Origin: Gemmatimonadota bacterium
GTDB taxonomy: Bacteria; JAAXHH01
NCBI GenBank assembly: GCA_026702745.1
Contig: JAPPBT010000034.1
Span: 1-57,276 of the forward strand
Reading direction: 5' to 3'
DNA: 57,276 nucleotides
Shown: piece by piece, positions 1 to 8,477 of the stretch
Layout: the number at the start of each line of letters is the position of its first letter
How positions within the stretch are numbered: position 1 is the stretch's first letter
Made by a program: the position numbers and the translations under genes
Notes under the pieces: generated by a model
The model's database searches: none
What the model saw: only the letters and a program-made list of their open reading frames with translations
What the model was told of the DNA's origin: nothing

Positions 1-1079
1 CGCAGCGCGCCGGCCGTGGCGCAGCCTACCGCGGCGACGCGGACCCCGCACAGGGCCCGGGCATCCAGCCCTTTGTGATTGAGCCGGGAGAAAAACGCCT
101 CCACGGCGTTCCGACTGGTGAATACTACGTGATCGAAACCGGAGAGATCGGCCAGCGCGGCATCTGCCGCCGACCAGTCATCGGGCGCTTCGAACCGTAT
201 CAGCGGCGCTTCGACCGGTTCCGCGCCGTGCCGGACGAGCGACTCCGACAGCTCGCCGGCCTGGTCCCGTGCGCGGGTAATCAGCACGCGGACACCGAAA
301 AGCGGTTTCGATTCGAACCAGTCGAGCTGCTTCCGCAGCGCCACCACCTCGCCCACGACGATCAGCACGGGCGGTGTGAACGTCGCGGTTCGGGCCCTGG
401 ACGCGATATTGTCCAGCGTGCCGACCAAGGTCCGCTGCTGTGGCGTGGTGCCCCACTGGATCAGCGCGACGGGCGTGTCCTTCGGACGCCCGTGTTCGGT
501 CAGTTTTTCCGCGATGAAGGGCAGATTCCGCGCGCCCATGTAGAAGATCAACGTACCGATCCGTCTGGCGAGAGCGTCCCAATCGAGATCCGTCCGTTCC
601 TTGTCCGGCGACACGTGGCCGGTGACGACCGTCATGGACGAAGTGATCTCCCGGTGGGTCACCGGTATGCCGGCGTAGGCCGGTACCGCGACGGCCGCCG
701 TGATGCCGGGAACCACCTCGAAGGGGATCCCGGAGCGCTGGAGGTGCAGTCCCTCTTCGCCGCCCCGGCCGAACACGAATGGATCGCCGCCCTTCAATCG
801 GACCACGGTCTTCCCGTTCCGGCTGTGCCGCACCAGCAGGTCGTTGATCTCCGCCTGCCGACCCGGCCGCCAGGGCACGCGGATGCACTCGGCGTGCTCC
901 GGCGCCTTCGCCACCAGCCGGTCGTCGGCGAGGAAGTCGGCAATGACGATGTCGGCCCGCCGCACGCAGTCCAGGCCCTTCACGGTGATCAGTCCGGGGT
1001 CGCCGGGGCCCGCGCCGACCAGATATACCATGCCTGGTGTCGGGGTGGATGTGGACTTGCCAGGGGATTCGTTGTTCAT
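1..1079 (-). CDS. cobA-hemD: Uroporphyrinogen-III C-methyltransferase / uroporphyrinogen-III synthase fusion (partial)
   Basis: Reading from the ATG at 1079, the protein opens with a short polar leader and then the SUMT signature VGAGPGDPGLIT, followed by the methyltransferase landmarks GGDPFVFGRGGEE and VVPGITAAVAVPAYAGIPVTH. After roughly residue 250 it continues into a HemD-type domain (VRVLITRARDQAGELSE, VVFTSRNAVEAFF), and it runs off the left edge of the window. Known role: HemD closes hydroxymethylbilane to uroporphyrinogen III, and the SUMT domain methylates that to precorrin-2 for siroheme or cobalamin. Its ATG overlaps the hemC stop by the ATGA arrangement, so translation is probably coupled. 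It is the last visible gene of the minus-strand tetrapyrrole operon. The C-terminal end is not visible. Confidence 0.93.
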   Translation of the reverse strand, partial: MNNESPGKSTSTPTPGMVYLVGAGPGDPGLITVKGLDCVRRADIVIADFLADDRLVAKAPEHAECIRVPWRPGRQAEINDLLVRHSRNGKTVVRLKGGDPFVFGRGGEEGLHLQRSGIPFEVVPGITAAVAVPAYAGIPVTHREITSSMTVVTGHVSPDKERTDLDWDALARRIGTLIFYMGARNLPFIAEKLTEHGRPKDTPVALIQWGTTPQQRTLVGTLDNIASRARTATFTPPVLIVVGEVVALRKQLDWFESKPLFGVRVLITRARDQAGELSESLVRHGAEPVEAPLIRFEAPDDWSAADAALADLSGFDHVVFTSRNAVEAFFSRLNHKGLDARALCGVRVAAVGCATAGAL

Positions 1080-2083
1080 TGGGATTCCGTGGTAGGCCTG
1101 GACGGACTGGATGGCCTTGATGGGCTGGGAGGATCGGTCTGCGCGGCCTGCCTGTTCTGGCCGTCGGGTTCGGCCTGCCTGGCCCGCGCGGTCCGATCCA
1201 GCACCGCCTCCGCCAGCCGCCGGCCCAGATCGGCGCCTTCTTCCGGCTGTCCGCACAGGGATTGACGCACGAGCCATTCGCCGTCATCGGCGGCCAGGAC
1301 GGCGTCCAGTACCAGGCTGCCGTCCTCGATCCTCCCCCACGCACCGACCGGGGTATGACAACCGCCGCCGATACGGTGGAGAAAGGACCGTTCCGCCGTC
1401 ACCGCCTGCCTGGCCGGAAGGTCTTCGATACGCCGCGCCGCTTCCAGGGAGGGCCCATCGTCATTCCGGGTTTCGATCGCGAGCGCGGCCTGACCCACGG
1501 CCGGCATGCAGACTTCCTGAGCCAGTATCTCGGAAACGCGGTCCGTCCAGCCGAGTCGTTGCAGCCCCGCCACGGCCAGCACGATGGCGTCCGGGCCGTC
1601 CGGTTCTTCCAGTTTCTTCAGCCGGGTGTCGATGTTCCCGCGGATCCCCGTGAAGCGCAGGTCCGGCCGGTAGTGCTGCAGTTGAGCCCGCCGCCTCGGA
1701 CTCCCCGTGGCGACGCGGGCACCTGGCGGAAGGTCGTCCAGCCCGGCGCCTGTGCGGCTGATCAGGGCGTCGCGCGGGTCCACGCGCTCCGGTACCGAGG
1801 CGAGCGCCAGGCCTTCGGGGAGGGACGTGGGCAGGTCCTTTAAGCTGTGCACGGCCGCGTCGATCTCTCCCGAGGCCAGGGCCCGCTCCAGCTCCTTGAC
1901 GAAGACGCCCTCGCCGCCGAAGGTGTCCAGAGAGGCGTCCCGGTCCGCGTCGCCCTTCGTCGTGAGGACGCGAACCTCCACGGCCAGGTCGTCGCGACCC
2001 GCTACCAGGTCCCTGGCCACCGAATGGGCCTGGACGAGGGCCAGCCTGCTGCCGCGGGTGCCTATGATGAGTGAAGAGTCCAT
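1076..2083 (-). CDS. hemC: Hydroxymethylbilane synthase (porphobilinogen deaminase)
   Basis: Polymerises four porphobilinogens into hydroxymethylbilane. It begins with the canonical IIGTRGSRLALVQA, carries AAVHSLKDLPT and ATGSPRRRAQL, and has the dipyrromethane-cofactor cysteine at residue 242 in GGGCHTPVG. I chose the ATG at 2083 because the conserved fold starts four residues later. An in-frame GTG at 2116 would add 11 residues, and neither start has a clear Shine-Dalgarno. The last 35 or so residues are a Pro/Ser/Arg-rich tail not expected in the family, which may derive from repeat expansion. It lies downstream of hemA and overlaps cobA-hemD by four bases. Confidence 0.95.
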   Translation of the reverse strand: MDSSLIIGTRGSRLALVQAHSVARDLVAGRDDLAVEVRVLTTKGDADRDASLDTFGGEGVFVKELERALASGEIDAAVHSLKDLPTSLPEGLALASVPERVDPRDALISRTGAGLDDLPPGARVATGSPRRRAQLQHYRPDLRFTGIRGNIDTRLKKLEEPDGPDAIVLAVAGLQRLGWTDRVSEILAQEVCMPAVGQAALAIETRNDDGPSLEAARRIEDLPARQAVTAERSFLHRIGGGCHTPVGAWGRIEDGSLVLDAVLAADDGEWLVRQSLCGQPEEGADLGRRLAEAVLDRTARARQAEPDGQNRQAAQTDPPSPSRPSSPSRPTTESQ

Positions 2084-2110
2084 GGACAGGGGATAGGGGA
2101 TCGGTGTCGC

Positions 2111-2162
2111 GGCCACCCGGACGCGCCGCGTATTACGTGCTCGGCCACCCGGACGCGCCGCG
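2111..2162. repeat. Two-copy tandem duplication at the hemA/hemC junction
   Basis: A 20-base unit occurs identically at 2111-2130 and 2143-2162 (period 32). The copies fill the space between the hemA stop at 2163 and the hemC start region and contain the alternative hemC GTG. Confidence 0.85.
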
Positions 2163-3473
2163 CTATTCGTTCCCGGCGCCGCTCCCGGCGCCGTTCTTGT
2201 CGTTCCCGTGCTCGTCGAGGCCGAAGAGATGACGCAGGCTGTAGAGGTGGTAGTCCCGGTGCTCCGGATCGGAAGTGTTCCTGAGCTGGACCGTCGGTTG
2301 ATGGAGCAGCTTGTTCACGATGGCACGGGTCATCTTCTCCACCGTCTCCCGGTCCTCATCGGAGAGATGGTCGAGCTGGGTGAAGGCGCGGCCGACCTCC
2401 TGGTGCCGGACATCCTCCGCGAAGTGGCGGAGTTGGGCGATGGTAGGCGCGATGGAAAGGTTCTGGTACCACGCGAGCAACCGCTCTACCTCGGTCTCGA
2501 CGATCCCCTCCACCTTCAGCGCTTCCGCCTTCCGCGCCTCCGCGTTGTCGTCCACCACCGACTGCAGGTCGTCCATGTCGTAGAGGATGACGTTGTAGAG
2601 ATCGCGCACGCGGGGGTCGATGTCCCGGGGTGCGGCGATATCGATCAGGAATATGGGGCGGTTGCGGCGGTCGTGCATGATCTCCGCCATCCGGTCCCTG
2701 CCCACCACCGGTTCCGTGGCGCCGGTGGAACTGATGACGATGTCGACGTCGGAGATCATCTGCAGTCCGTCCTGAAGGGAAACGGCGATCCCGTCGTAGC
2801 GGTGGGCCAGGTCGGCGGCCCGGTCGTAGGTCCGGTTGGCGACGATCAGCCGCTTCACGCCCTGGTCGACGAGGTACTCCGCGGTCCGTTCGCCGGTCTC
2901 CCCCGCGCCGATCAGCATGGCAGTATGCTGCCGCAGGTCCTTGAAGATCTTCCGCGCGAGTTCGACCGCCACGGAACTGACGGAAACCGAGCCCGTCCCG
3001 ATCTCCGTGGTCTCCCGCACCTGCTTGCCCACGGCCAACGCCTTTTCGAACAACCGGTTGAGGACCAGTCCCGTGTTCTTCGTGTTCAGCGACTGCATGT
3101 AGGCCTCTCTGACCTGGCCGAGGATCTGCTGCTCCCCGACGACCATCGAATCCAGGCTGGAGACCACCCGGAACAGGTGCCGGATGACCGCCTCGTCCCT
3201 CCGGTGATAGAGGTAGGGAGACAGCACGCCCTCGTCCACGCCGTGGATCTCGTGAAACCACGCCTCGATCGGGCCGGGATCGATGTGTTCCTCGTCTGTG
3301 GTCGCGTACATCTCGCTGCGGTTGCACGTGGACAGCAGCACCGCTTCCAGGATGCCGCTCGAGGCCTTCACGAAAGAGAGGGCCTTATCCTGGAGTGATT
3401 TCGTCAGGACCGCCTGGTCGCGCACATCGATAGGCGCGGTATGGTGACTCAGTCCGACGAGTGTAAGATGCAT
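2163..3473 (-). CDS. hemA: Glutamyl-tRNA reductase
   Basis: Reduces glutamyl-tRNA to glutamate-1-semialdehyde, the first step of C5-pathway haem synthesis. The 436-residue protein has GLSHHTAPIDVRD at its N-terminus, the catalytic cysteine at residue 50 in LLSTCNRSEMYA, an NADPH-binding GAGETGERTAEYL and VANRTYDRA, and the C-terminal dimerisation helix. The start at 3473 is fixed by GGTGGAG about five bases upstream and by the family N-terminus. A longer frame to 3554 lacks similarity. It overlaps the 3' end of the precorrin-2 dehydrogenase gene by 25 bases. The C-terminal tail is Gly/Ala/Ser-rich, coded by a short GC repeat. Confidence 0.97.
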   Translation of the reverse strand: MHLTLVGLSHHTAPIDVRDQAVLTKSLQDKALSFVKASSGILEAVLLSTCNRSEMYATTDEEHIDPGPIEAWFHEIHGVDEGVLSPYLYHRRDEAVIRHLFRVVSSLDSMVVGEQQILGQVREAYMQSLNTKNTGLVLNRLFEKALAVGKQVRETTEIGTGSVSVSSVAVELARKIFKDLRQHTAMLIGAGETGERTAEYLVDQGVKRLIVANRTYDRAADLAHRYDGIAVSLQDGLQMISDVDIVISSTGATEPVVGRDRMAEIMHDRRNRPIFLIDIAAPRDIDPRVRDLYNVILYDMDDLQSVVDDNAEARKAEALKVEGIVETEVERLLAWYQNLSIAPTIAQLRHFAEDVRHQEVGRAFTQLDHLSDEDRETVEKMTRAIVNKLLHQPTVQLRNTSDPEHRDYHLYSLRHLFGLDEHGNDKNGAGSGAGNE

Positions 3474-4093
3474 GACTCCACCCTGTCGCGCGCTTCTTCC
3501 GCGCGTCCGGCGCGCAGGAGATCGAGGAGGTCGGAATCGACCAGGGACGTCCACAACCTCGCGCGGGTTTCGGTTTCATCGGGGTACGCGGCCTTCATCC
3601 GGGGGCGGTACGCGCCAAGCAGGTCGAGCAGTTCGGCGTATTCGGGTCCGTAGGCCCCTTCCAGCTGCCCGCGGATCTTCTTCGCCAGCGCGGGACTCTT
3701 GCCTCCCGTGGAAATGGCGATGCACAGGTCGCCCTGCCGGACGATGGAAGGAACGATGTACCGGCACAACGCGGGCACGTCCACCACGTTGACCATGATG
3801 CCCTCCGCCTCGGCGTCCCGGTAGACCCGCTCGTTGACTTCAGTGGAATCGGTCGCCGAGATGACCAGCCTGTAGCCGCGGACGTCGCCGGGTTCGTAGG
3901 TCTTCGCGAACCAGCGCAAGGCGCCGCGTTCCGCCTGGTCGCGCAGTTCGTCCGTCAGATCCGGACTGATCACGGTAACGACCCCTCCGCATTCGAGCAG
4001 CGATCCCGCCTTTTCCTCCGCGATCGCACCGCCGCCCACCACCAGGCACGGCTGTTCTTCGATGTCGACGAAGGCGGGATAGTATTTTTTCAT
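3449..4093 (-). CDS. Precorrin-2 dehydrogenase / sirohydrochlorin ferrochelatase-type protein (CysG N-terminal/Met8 family)
   Basis: NAD-dependent oxidation of precorrin-2 to sirohydrochlorin, possibly also iron insertion, on the way to siroheme. The protein has 214 residues. It has a Rossmann motif CLVVGGGAIAEEKAGSLLECG, the ISATDSTEVNERVY segment that carries the catalytic aspartate in this family, and the sulfate/porphyrin-pocket stretch VPSIVRQGDLCIAISTGGKSPALAKKIR. The SUMT domain is absent here and encoded instead by the cobA-hemD gene three genes downstream, so together they replace a full CysG. It is directly upstream of hemA and overlaps it. A siroheme-using reductase occurs at 50130. 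Confidence 0.92.
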   Translation of the reverse strand: MKKYYPAFVDIEEQPCLVVGGGAIAEEKAGSLLECGGVVTVISPDLTDELRDQAERGALRWFAKTYEPGDVRGYRLVISATDSTEVNERVYRDAEAEGIMVNVVDVPALCRYIVPSIVRQGDLCIAISTGGKSPALAKKIRGQLEGAYGPEYAELLDLLGAYRPRMKAAYPDETETRARLWTSLVDSDLLDLLRAGRAEEARDRVESCILHSSD

Positions 4094-4117
4094 GGTTTAA
4101 TTACCGTCAGTTGTTGT

Positions 4118-4170
4118 CCAGTAGTCGTAAGTTGTCCAGTTGTTGTGCAGTCGACGTCCAGTCGACGTCG
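4118..4170. repeat. Degenerate short repeat in the ccsA/precorrin-2 dehydrogenase gap
   Basis: The 92-base gap carries several degenerate copies of GTCCAGT. It also has two exact copies of GTCGACGTC (4148-4156, 4159-4167). Nothing else is visible in the gap. Confidence 0.6.
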
Positions 4171-4185
4171 TCTGGTTTGCCGTCG

Positions 4186-5007
4186 TCAGTCGAATATGTG
4201 CAGATTGGTCCAGAGACCGGCGCCGAGATAGGCCAGCAGCACGGAGGCGAACCCCGCCATGGAAATGATGGCCGCCCGTTCGCCCTGCCAGCCCGCGGTA
4301 TAGCGGGTAACCAGCTGGCAGGTGTAGATGACCCAGGTCAGCATCACGCACAGTACTTTCGGATCCAGCAGCCAGGGCGTAATTGAGTCCCACGCGGCGG
4401 TCGCCCACCAGATGCCCGTGGCGATACCCGCGGACAGGAACACCCAGCCGATGAGCGTCGCTTTCAGGTTCATTTCGTCCAGCATGCCCAGCGCGGGCAG
4501 CCGGGAGAACACCAGGCCCACACGCCGGTGGTGGATGTAGTACATCTGCATCACGTACAGCAGCCCGGTGATGAAGGTGAAGGAAAAGGCCGCGTAGGCC
4601 AGGAAGCTCGCTGTTACGTGGAAGTTGAACCACGGGCTCTGAAGCAGCGGCGGCAACGGATCGACGGGGCTCATGAATAACGTGGAAGCGGTCTGCGCCG
4701 CCAGGACCAGGGGCAGGACGAACACACCCAGCGACCGGTCGTGAAATCGGCGTTCCAGGAAGAGATAGACCACAGCGATGAGCCAGGCGAAGAAGCTCAT
4801 CGACTCGTGCAGACCCACGAAAGGCGCGTGGCTGGATTCGACGGCTCGGGCGATCAGAAAGGCGCTGTGACAGGCCAGGGCGAACACCAGGAAGAGGCTG
4901 GCATAGATCCCGGACCCGGGATGCTTCGTCCAGAAATGGCGGAAGTAGACCACCGTGGCGACCGCGTAACCCGCCAGAATCATCCCATGCAGAATGTAGA
5001 TGCCCAT
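4186..5007 (-). CDS. HemX/CcsA-like cytochrome c assembly membrane protein
   Basis: A 273-residue polytopic membrane protein with about eight hydrophobic segments. It shows the CcsA/HemX-type arrangement, including FHVTASFLAYAAFSFTFITGLLYVMQ and the degenerate tryptophan-rich loop GIWWATAAWDSITPWLLDPK. The classical WGxxWxWD haem-handling motif is only partly preserved. Position first in a hemX-hemA-hemC-hemD order resembles the Bacillus hem operon, where HemX affects HemA level, so either that role or haem handling for cytochrome c is possible. The ATG at 5007 follows GGAGG at 8 bases, better than the GTG at 5022. Confidence 0.85.
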   Translation of the reverse strand: MGIYILHGMILAGYAVATVVYFRHFWTKHPGSGIYASLFLVFALACHSAFLIARAVESSHAPFVGLHESMSFFAWLIAVVYLFLERRFHDRSLGVFVLPLVLAAQTASTLFMSPVDPLPPLLQSPWFNFHVTASFLAYAAFSFTFITGLLYVMQMYYIHHRRVGLVFSRLPALGMLDEMNLKATLIGWVFLSAGIATGIWWATAAWDSITPWLLDPKVLCVMLTWVIYTCQLVTRYTAGWQGERAAIISMAGFASVLLAYLGAGLWTNLHIFD

Positions 5008-5106
5008 GGATCCAGCCTCCACGTGATACCGCTCCAGGAATTCAGGCCCGACAAGGTATCGTAAAATACCGTCTTATCAAGTATTTATCAAGTCGAAAGG
5101 GGCGGT

Positions 5107-6024
5107 TCAGTCCGTGTTCTCGATCTGCGCCAGGATGTCCATGCCCACCCGCTGGCTCCAGGCTTCCATGGTCCGGCCGAACAGCGGACCGGGGCGGCCG
5201 TCGCCGATGGGCGTGTCGTTGATGCGCGTACAGGGCGCCAGGCAGTACGGCGTACTCGTCAGCCAGGCCTCGTCGGCATTGACGGCGTCGTAGGGCTGCA
5301 GTTCCTTCTCGACCCAGCCCAGCCCCAGTTCCGGCGCCAGCTCCCGCAACGTCACCAGGCTGACCCCTTCCAGGATATTGCGGCTGGTGGGCGTATAGAT
5401 GGTGTCGTCCTCCACCACGACGAAGTTGGCGCCCGAACACTCCGTGAGGTTGCCGTCCAGGTCGAGGAGCAGCGAGGTGGCGGCGGGGTCCACGGCCTGC
5501 GTCTGCCGGTCGGCGAGCCAGTAGTGCAGGCGCGAGCGGTTCTTGGTTTTGGGATCGACACACTGGGGTGGCACGTGGCGGATAGAGGGCGTGACCACGT
5601 GGGCGCCCTGCCGGAAGAAGGGACGCCACACGGAGAAGGGCAGCGGAAAGGAGTGAATGCACAATGTAGGCTTGAGGCGCACCGGCCTGCCCGCGCTCCC
5701 CGCGTAGATCGGGTTCTCTCCCGGCGTCACGAAATGGACGACGCCCAGGTCCTGATCCGGGCCGATCAGCCCGCCGTTGGTCTCGATCAGGCTCCGCGTG
5801 CACTCGACCAGCCCGTCGTGGTCCAGGTCCAGCTCGAAGCCCGCGTATTTGCACGACCGCAGAAGCCGCCGTACATGTTCGTCGAGGCGGAACGGTTCAT
5901 GCCTGAAGGTCCGGGTCATTTCGGTCACGGTGGCCCCCAGGACGATCCCCAGGTCGTAGATGTTCAGATGGGCCCGGGAGGCGGGGACGAATCCTTCGTT
6001 GAGATAGACGACCGGTTCACTCAT
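5107..6024 (-). CDS. Class IV aminotransferase (branched-chain or D-amino acid aminotransferase family)
   Basis: A 305-residue PLP enzyme of the BCAT/4-amino-4-deoxychorismate lyase fold. It begins VYLNEGFVPASRAHLNIYDLG, has the PLP lysine in DPKTKNRSRLHYWLA, the phosphate-site stretch LTECSGANFVVVEDDTIYTP and ILEGVSLVTLRELA. Which amino acid it uses cannot be told from sequence. The ATG at 6024 is supported by AAAGGAG 11 bases upstream. A longer frame from 6060 would begin inside that Shine-Dalgarno region. It lies upstream of the hem operon on the same strand with an 84-base gap to the HemX-like gene (stop 5107, start 5007). Confidence 0.9.
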   Translation of the reverse strand: MSEPVVYLNEGFVPASRAHLNIYDLGIVLGATVTEMTRTFRHEPFRLDEHVRRLLRSCKYAGFELDLDHDGLVECTRSLIETNGGLIGPDQDLGVVHFVTPGENPIYAGSAGRPVRLKPTLCIHSFPLPFSVWRPFFRQGAHVVTPSIRHVPPQCVDPKTKNRSRLHYWLADRQTQAVDPAATSLLLDLDGNLTECSGANFVVVEDDTIYTPTSRNILEGVSLVTLRELAPELGLGWVEKELQPYDAVNADEAWLTSTPYCLAPCTRINDTPIGDGRPGPLFGRTMEAWSQRVGMDILAQIENTD

Positions 6025-6445
6025 GGCGCGCTTTGCTCCTTTGGGTAAAACCAATGCCAACAGTTATCTAAGGAAACGGTTCAGTGTTCGCCCGTCGAGG
6101 AGGTATATAGATGCAGTAAATCTATACCATTTGAGAATCAAAATGGTAAATGTAAAATCAAGATGTCCGGAGCTTTTGCGTGTTGAATTTACCGGGCATG
6201 TTCCCATTGAAGAATCAACAGTCGATGCAGAAGCGCGTTTGATGGCTCAAGCCAGTACCAGATCGTCCTTGACTCATGAGTGCAAATCCGCTATCAACGT
6301 TAAACTTTGCCGGCTAAGACATTTCATAACCGCTAATATCGTTGAAAAATCAAATAGTTTTCCGATCAGGCCTGTTTTTCTGACCGATCTGACTCTCCGA
6401 CTTTACCGCAGTTGCACTATTCACCCTCTCAAAAGGAAGTATGCA
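6025..6445. other. AT-rich intergenic region
   Basis: About 420 bases between two divergent genes. The 60 bases from 6121 are only 35% G+C by count, against about 75% in nearby housekeeping genes. An open frame continues upstream of the lipoprotein gene through it but shows no recognisable protein. I see only the candidate promoter at 6269-6297 in it. Confidence 0.7.
6269..6297 (+). promoter_or_regulatory. Candidate sigma-70 promoter for the LRR lipoprotein gene
   Basis: TTGACT (6269-6274), 17-base spacer, TATCAA (6292-6297), about 150 bases upstream of the start at 6446. Matches are 5/6 and 4/6 to consensus. Confidence 0.35.
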
Positions 6446-8398
6446 ATGGTACGCAGTGGATCGCTGTTTATGCGCTATGCAGTCATGCTGTCCCTGGCGA
6501 CGTTAACGGCATGCGGGAAGGACAGTCCCACTCAGCCGCAGGCGCGGGTTTCCTCCAGCATCGTACTCTCGTCGAATTCCGCGACGCTCACCACCATAGG
6601 ACAGACGTTACAGATCAATGCAACGGTACTGGATCAGGAAAACAACCCCCTTTCTGGCGCGATCGTTGCCTGGTCGAGCAATAACCCGGCCGTCGCCTCG
6701 GTCAGCAGCAGCGGTCTCGTGACGGCAGTGTCGGGCGGCACCGCCCAAATCAGAGCCACGTCCGGCAGCGCCTCTGCCAATGCCAGCGTAACCGTCATGC
6801 AGGTGGCGGTCAGTGTCGCCATCGCCCCGACTACCTCCACGCTGGCGTTGCTGGGTGAAAGCGTCCAACTCGAGGCCGCGGTGTATGACAGCGGGAACGC
6901 GCCTATCGCCGGTGCGGCCGTGGTGTGGTCCAGCAGCAATCCACTCATTGCCGCGGTGAGTGCGAACGGACTGGTAACAGCGGTTTCGAACGGCACGACC
7001 CGGATCACAGCCACGTCGGGCGGTGTCTCGGCCAACGCAACGATCACGGTCATGCAGACCGTCGGAAGCATCACCCTGGTACCTTCCGTTGTCACGCTCA
7101 CGGCGATTGGCGAAACCGAACAGCTTTCCGCCAGCGTGTATGACGGAGGCGGACAGCCCTTCGCAGATGCTGAAGTGAGCTGGTTCAGCAGCAATCCGGC
7201 CATCGTGTCTGTCGATGCGAACGGTCTGTTGACGGCCGTATCGAACGGTACCGTGCTGATTGAGGCCAGGTCGAATGGCCAGTCCGCAAGTGCGGCGGTT
7301 ACGGTCTTGCAGTCCGCGAGCCGTATCGAGATTGCACCGCCGACGGCAATGTTGACATATGTTGGTGAGACCGTGCAACTGACCGCCAAGGTACGGGACG
7401 GGAACGGACACCCCATAGCTGATGCCGCGGTCAACTGGACCAGTGACGACACCGGTGTTGCGACCGTCAGCATGCAAGGCCTGGTGGCGGCGGTTATGAG
7501 CGGTACCGCAGAGATAACTGCCGAATCGGGAACGGTATCCGCACGTATCGAAGTCGTCGTGGATATACCCGATACAGACCGGGACACATTGGTGGAGTTT
7601 TACACCACCACCGGAGGACCAGACTGGTTGAACAGCTCAAACTGGCTGAGTGACGCACCGCTAGGGGAATGGTACGGTGTGACTGACGATGAAGATGGTA
7701 AGGTGACCGAACTAAGGCTGCGAAGTAACAACCTCAGGGGCTCACTTCCCTCGAAGCTGGCCAATCTCGACAACCTGAGGGTTCTGGATCTCAACACCAA
7801 TCGGCTGACTGGAACTATACCACAGGAACTGGGCGGCCTTTCAAACCTTATTGACTTCAATCTCGGGGCAAATAACCTGAGTGGAACGATACCATCGTCA
7901 TTAGGCAATCTTCAGAACGCCATTAACTTCAAACTCGACCGCAACCTCCTTACCGGGCCTATACCTTCGGCACTAGGGAATCTAACATCGGTCACTAACT
8001 TCGACCTGTGTTCCAACATGCTGAGCGGCTCAATACCATCGGAATTAGGCAATTTGTCATCCGTAGGATTCCTCTGCCTCGGAGCGAACCGGTTTACAGG
8101 ATCATTGCCATCGGCACTTGGAGATTTATCGACAGTGTGGTATTTTCATGTTGGACAGAACATGTTGAGCGGCAGGATCCCATTGTGGTTCGGGAACTTT
8201 AGCAACTTGCAGGAGCTTTTGCTCTTCAACAACAATTTCACAGGTGCATTCCCACGTACTCTCGCCGACCTACCTGCTCTGATCCGTTTGAGCATATCGG
8301 GCAATAGTTTGACCGGATGCATCCCCCCTTCGCTTCGCAGTCTGCCCAGAAACGACTTGAATAGTCTGAACCTGCCTAACTGCAGTACGGGACAGTGA
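6446..8398 (+). CDS. Big_2-repeat and plant-type leucine-rich-repeat surface lipoprotein
   Basis: A 650-residue predicted lipoprotein. The signal peptide ends in the lipobox LTAC (lipid cysteine 23). Four bacterial Ig-like Big_2 domains follow (roughly residues 37-360), each with the pattern SSNPxVASVSxxGLVTAVSxGTxxI. Then comes a domain opening DRDTLVEFYTTTGGPDWLNSSNWL and about nine LRRs of the LxxNxLTGxIPxxLGxL type typical of plant receptor kinases. It is likely a surface adhesion or binding protein. The ATG at 6446 has AAAAGGAAG seven bases upstream and places the signal peptide correctly. Coding composition is lower in G+C than the neighbours (32 of 60 bases in the line from 8041), suggesting horizontal acquisition. 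Confidence 0.88.
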   Translation: MVRSGSLFMRYAVMLSLATLTACGKDSPTQPQARVSSSIVLSSNSATLTTIGQTLQINATVLDQENNPLSGAIVAWSSNNPAVASVSSSGLVTAVSGGTAQIRATSGSASANASVTVMQVAVSVAIAPTTSTLALLGESVQLEAAVYDSGNAPIAGAAVVWSSSNPLIAAVSANGLVTAVSNGTTRITATSGGVSANATITVMQTVGSITLVPSVVTLTAIGETEQLSASVYDGGGQPFADAEVSWFSSNPAIVSVDANGLLTAVSNGTVLIEARSNGQSASAAVTVLQSASRIEIAPPTAMLTYVGETVQLTAKVRDGNGHPIADAAVNWTSDDTGVATVSMQGLVAAVMSGTAEITAESGTVSARIEVVVDIPDTDRDTLVEFYTTTGGPDWLNSSNWLSDAPLGEWYGVTDDEDGKVTELRLRSNNLRGSLPSKLANLDNLRVLDLNTNRLTGTIPQELGGLSNLIDFNLGANNLSGTIPSSLGNLQNAINFKLDRNLLTGPIPSALGNLTSVTNFDLCSNMLSGSIPSELGNLSSVGFLCLGANRFTGSLPSALGDLSTVWYFHVGQNMLSGRIPLWFGNFSNLQELLLFNNNFTGAFPRTLADLPALIRLSISGNSLTGCIPPSLRSLPRNDLNSLNLPNCSTGQ

Positions 8399-8477
8399 TG
8401 CTCAAGATGTGGATTAACACGGACCGGCAGCACTATGGTGAGACTGGTTTACACTGGCTCTCGATTTTCCGAGCAGG

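Noticed and set aside
6023-6445. N-terminal extension of the LRR lipoprotein
   Set aside because: It precedes the signal peptide, has AT-rich random composition and lacks similarity. The ATG at 6446 with AAAAGGAAG fits better.
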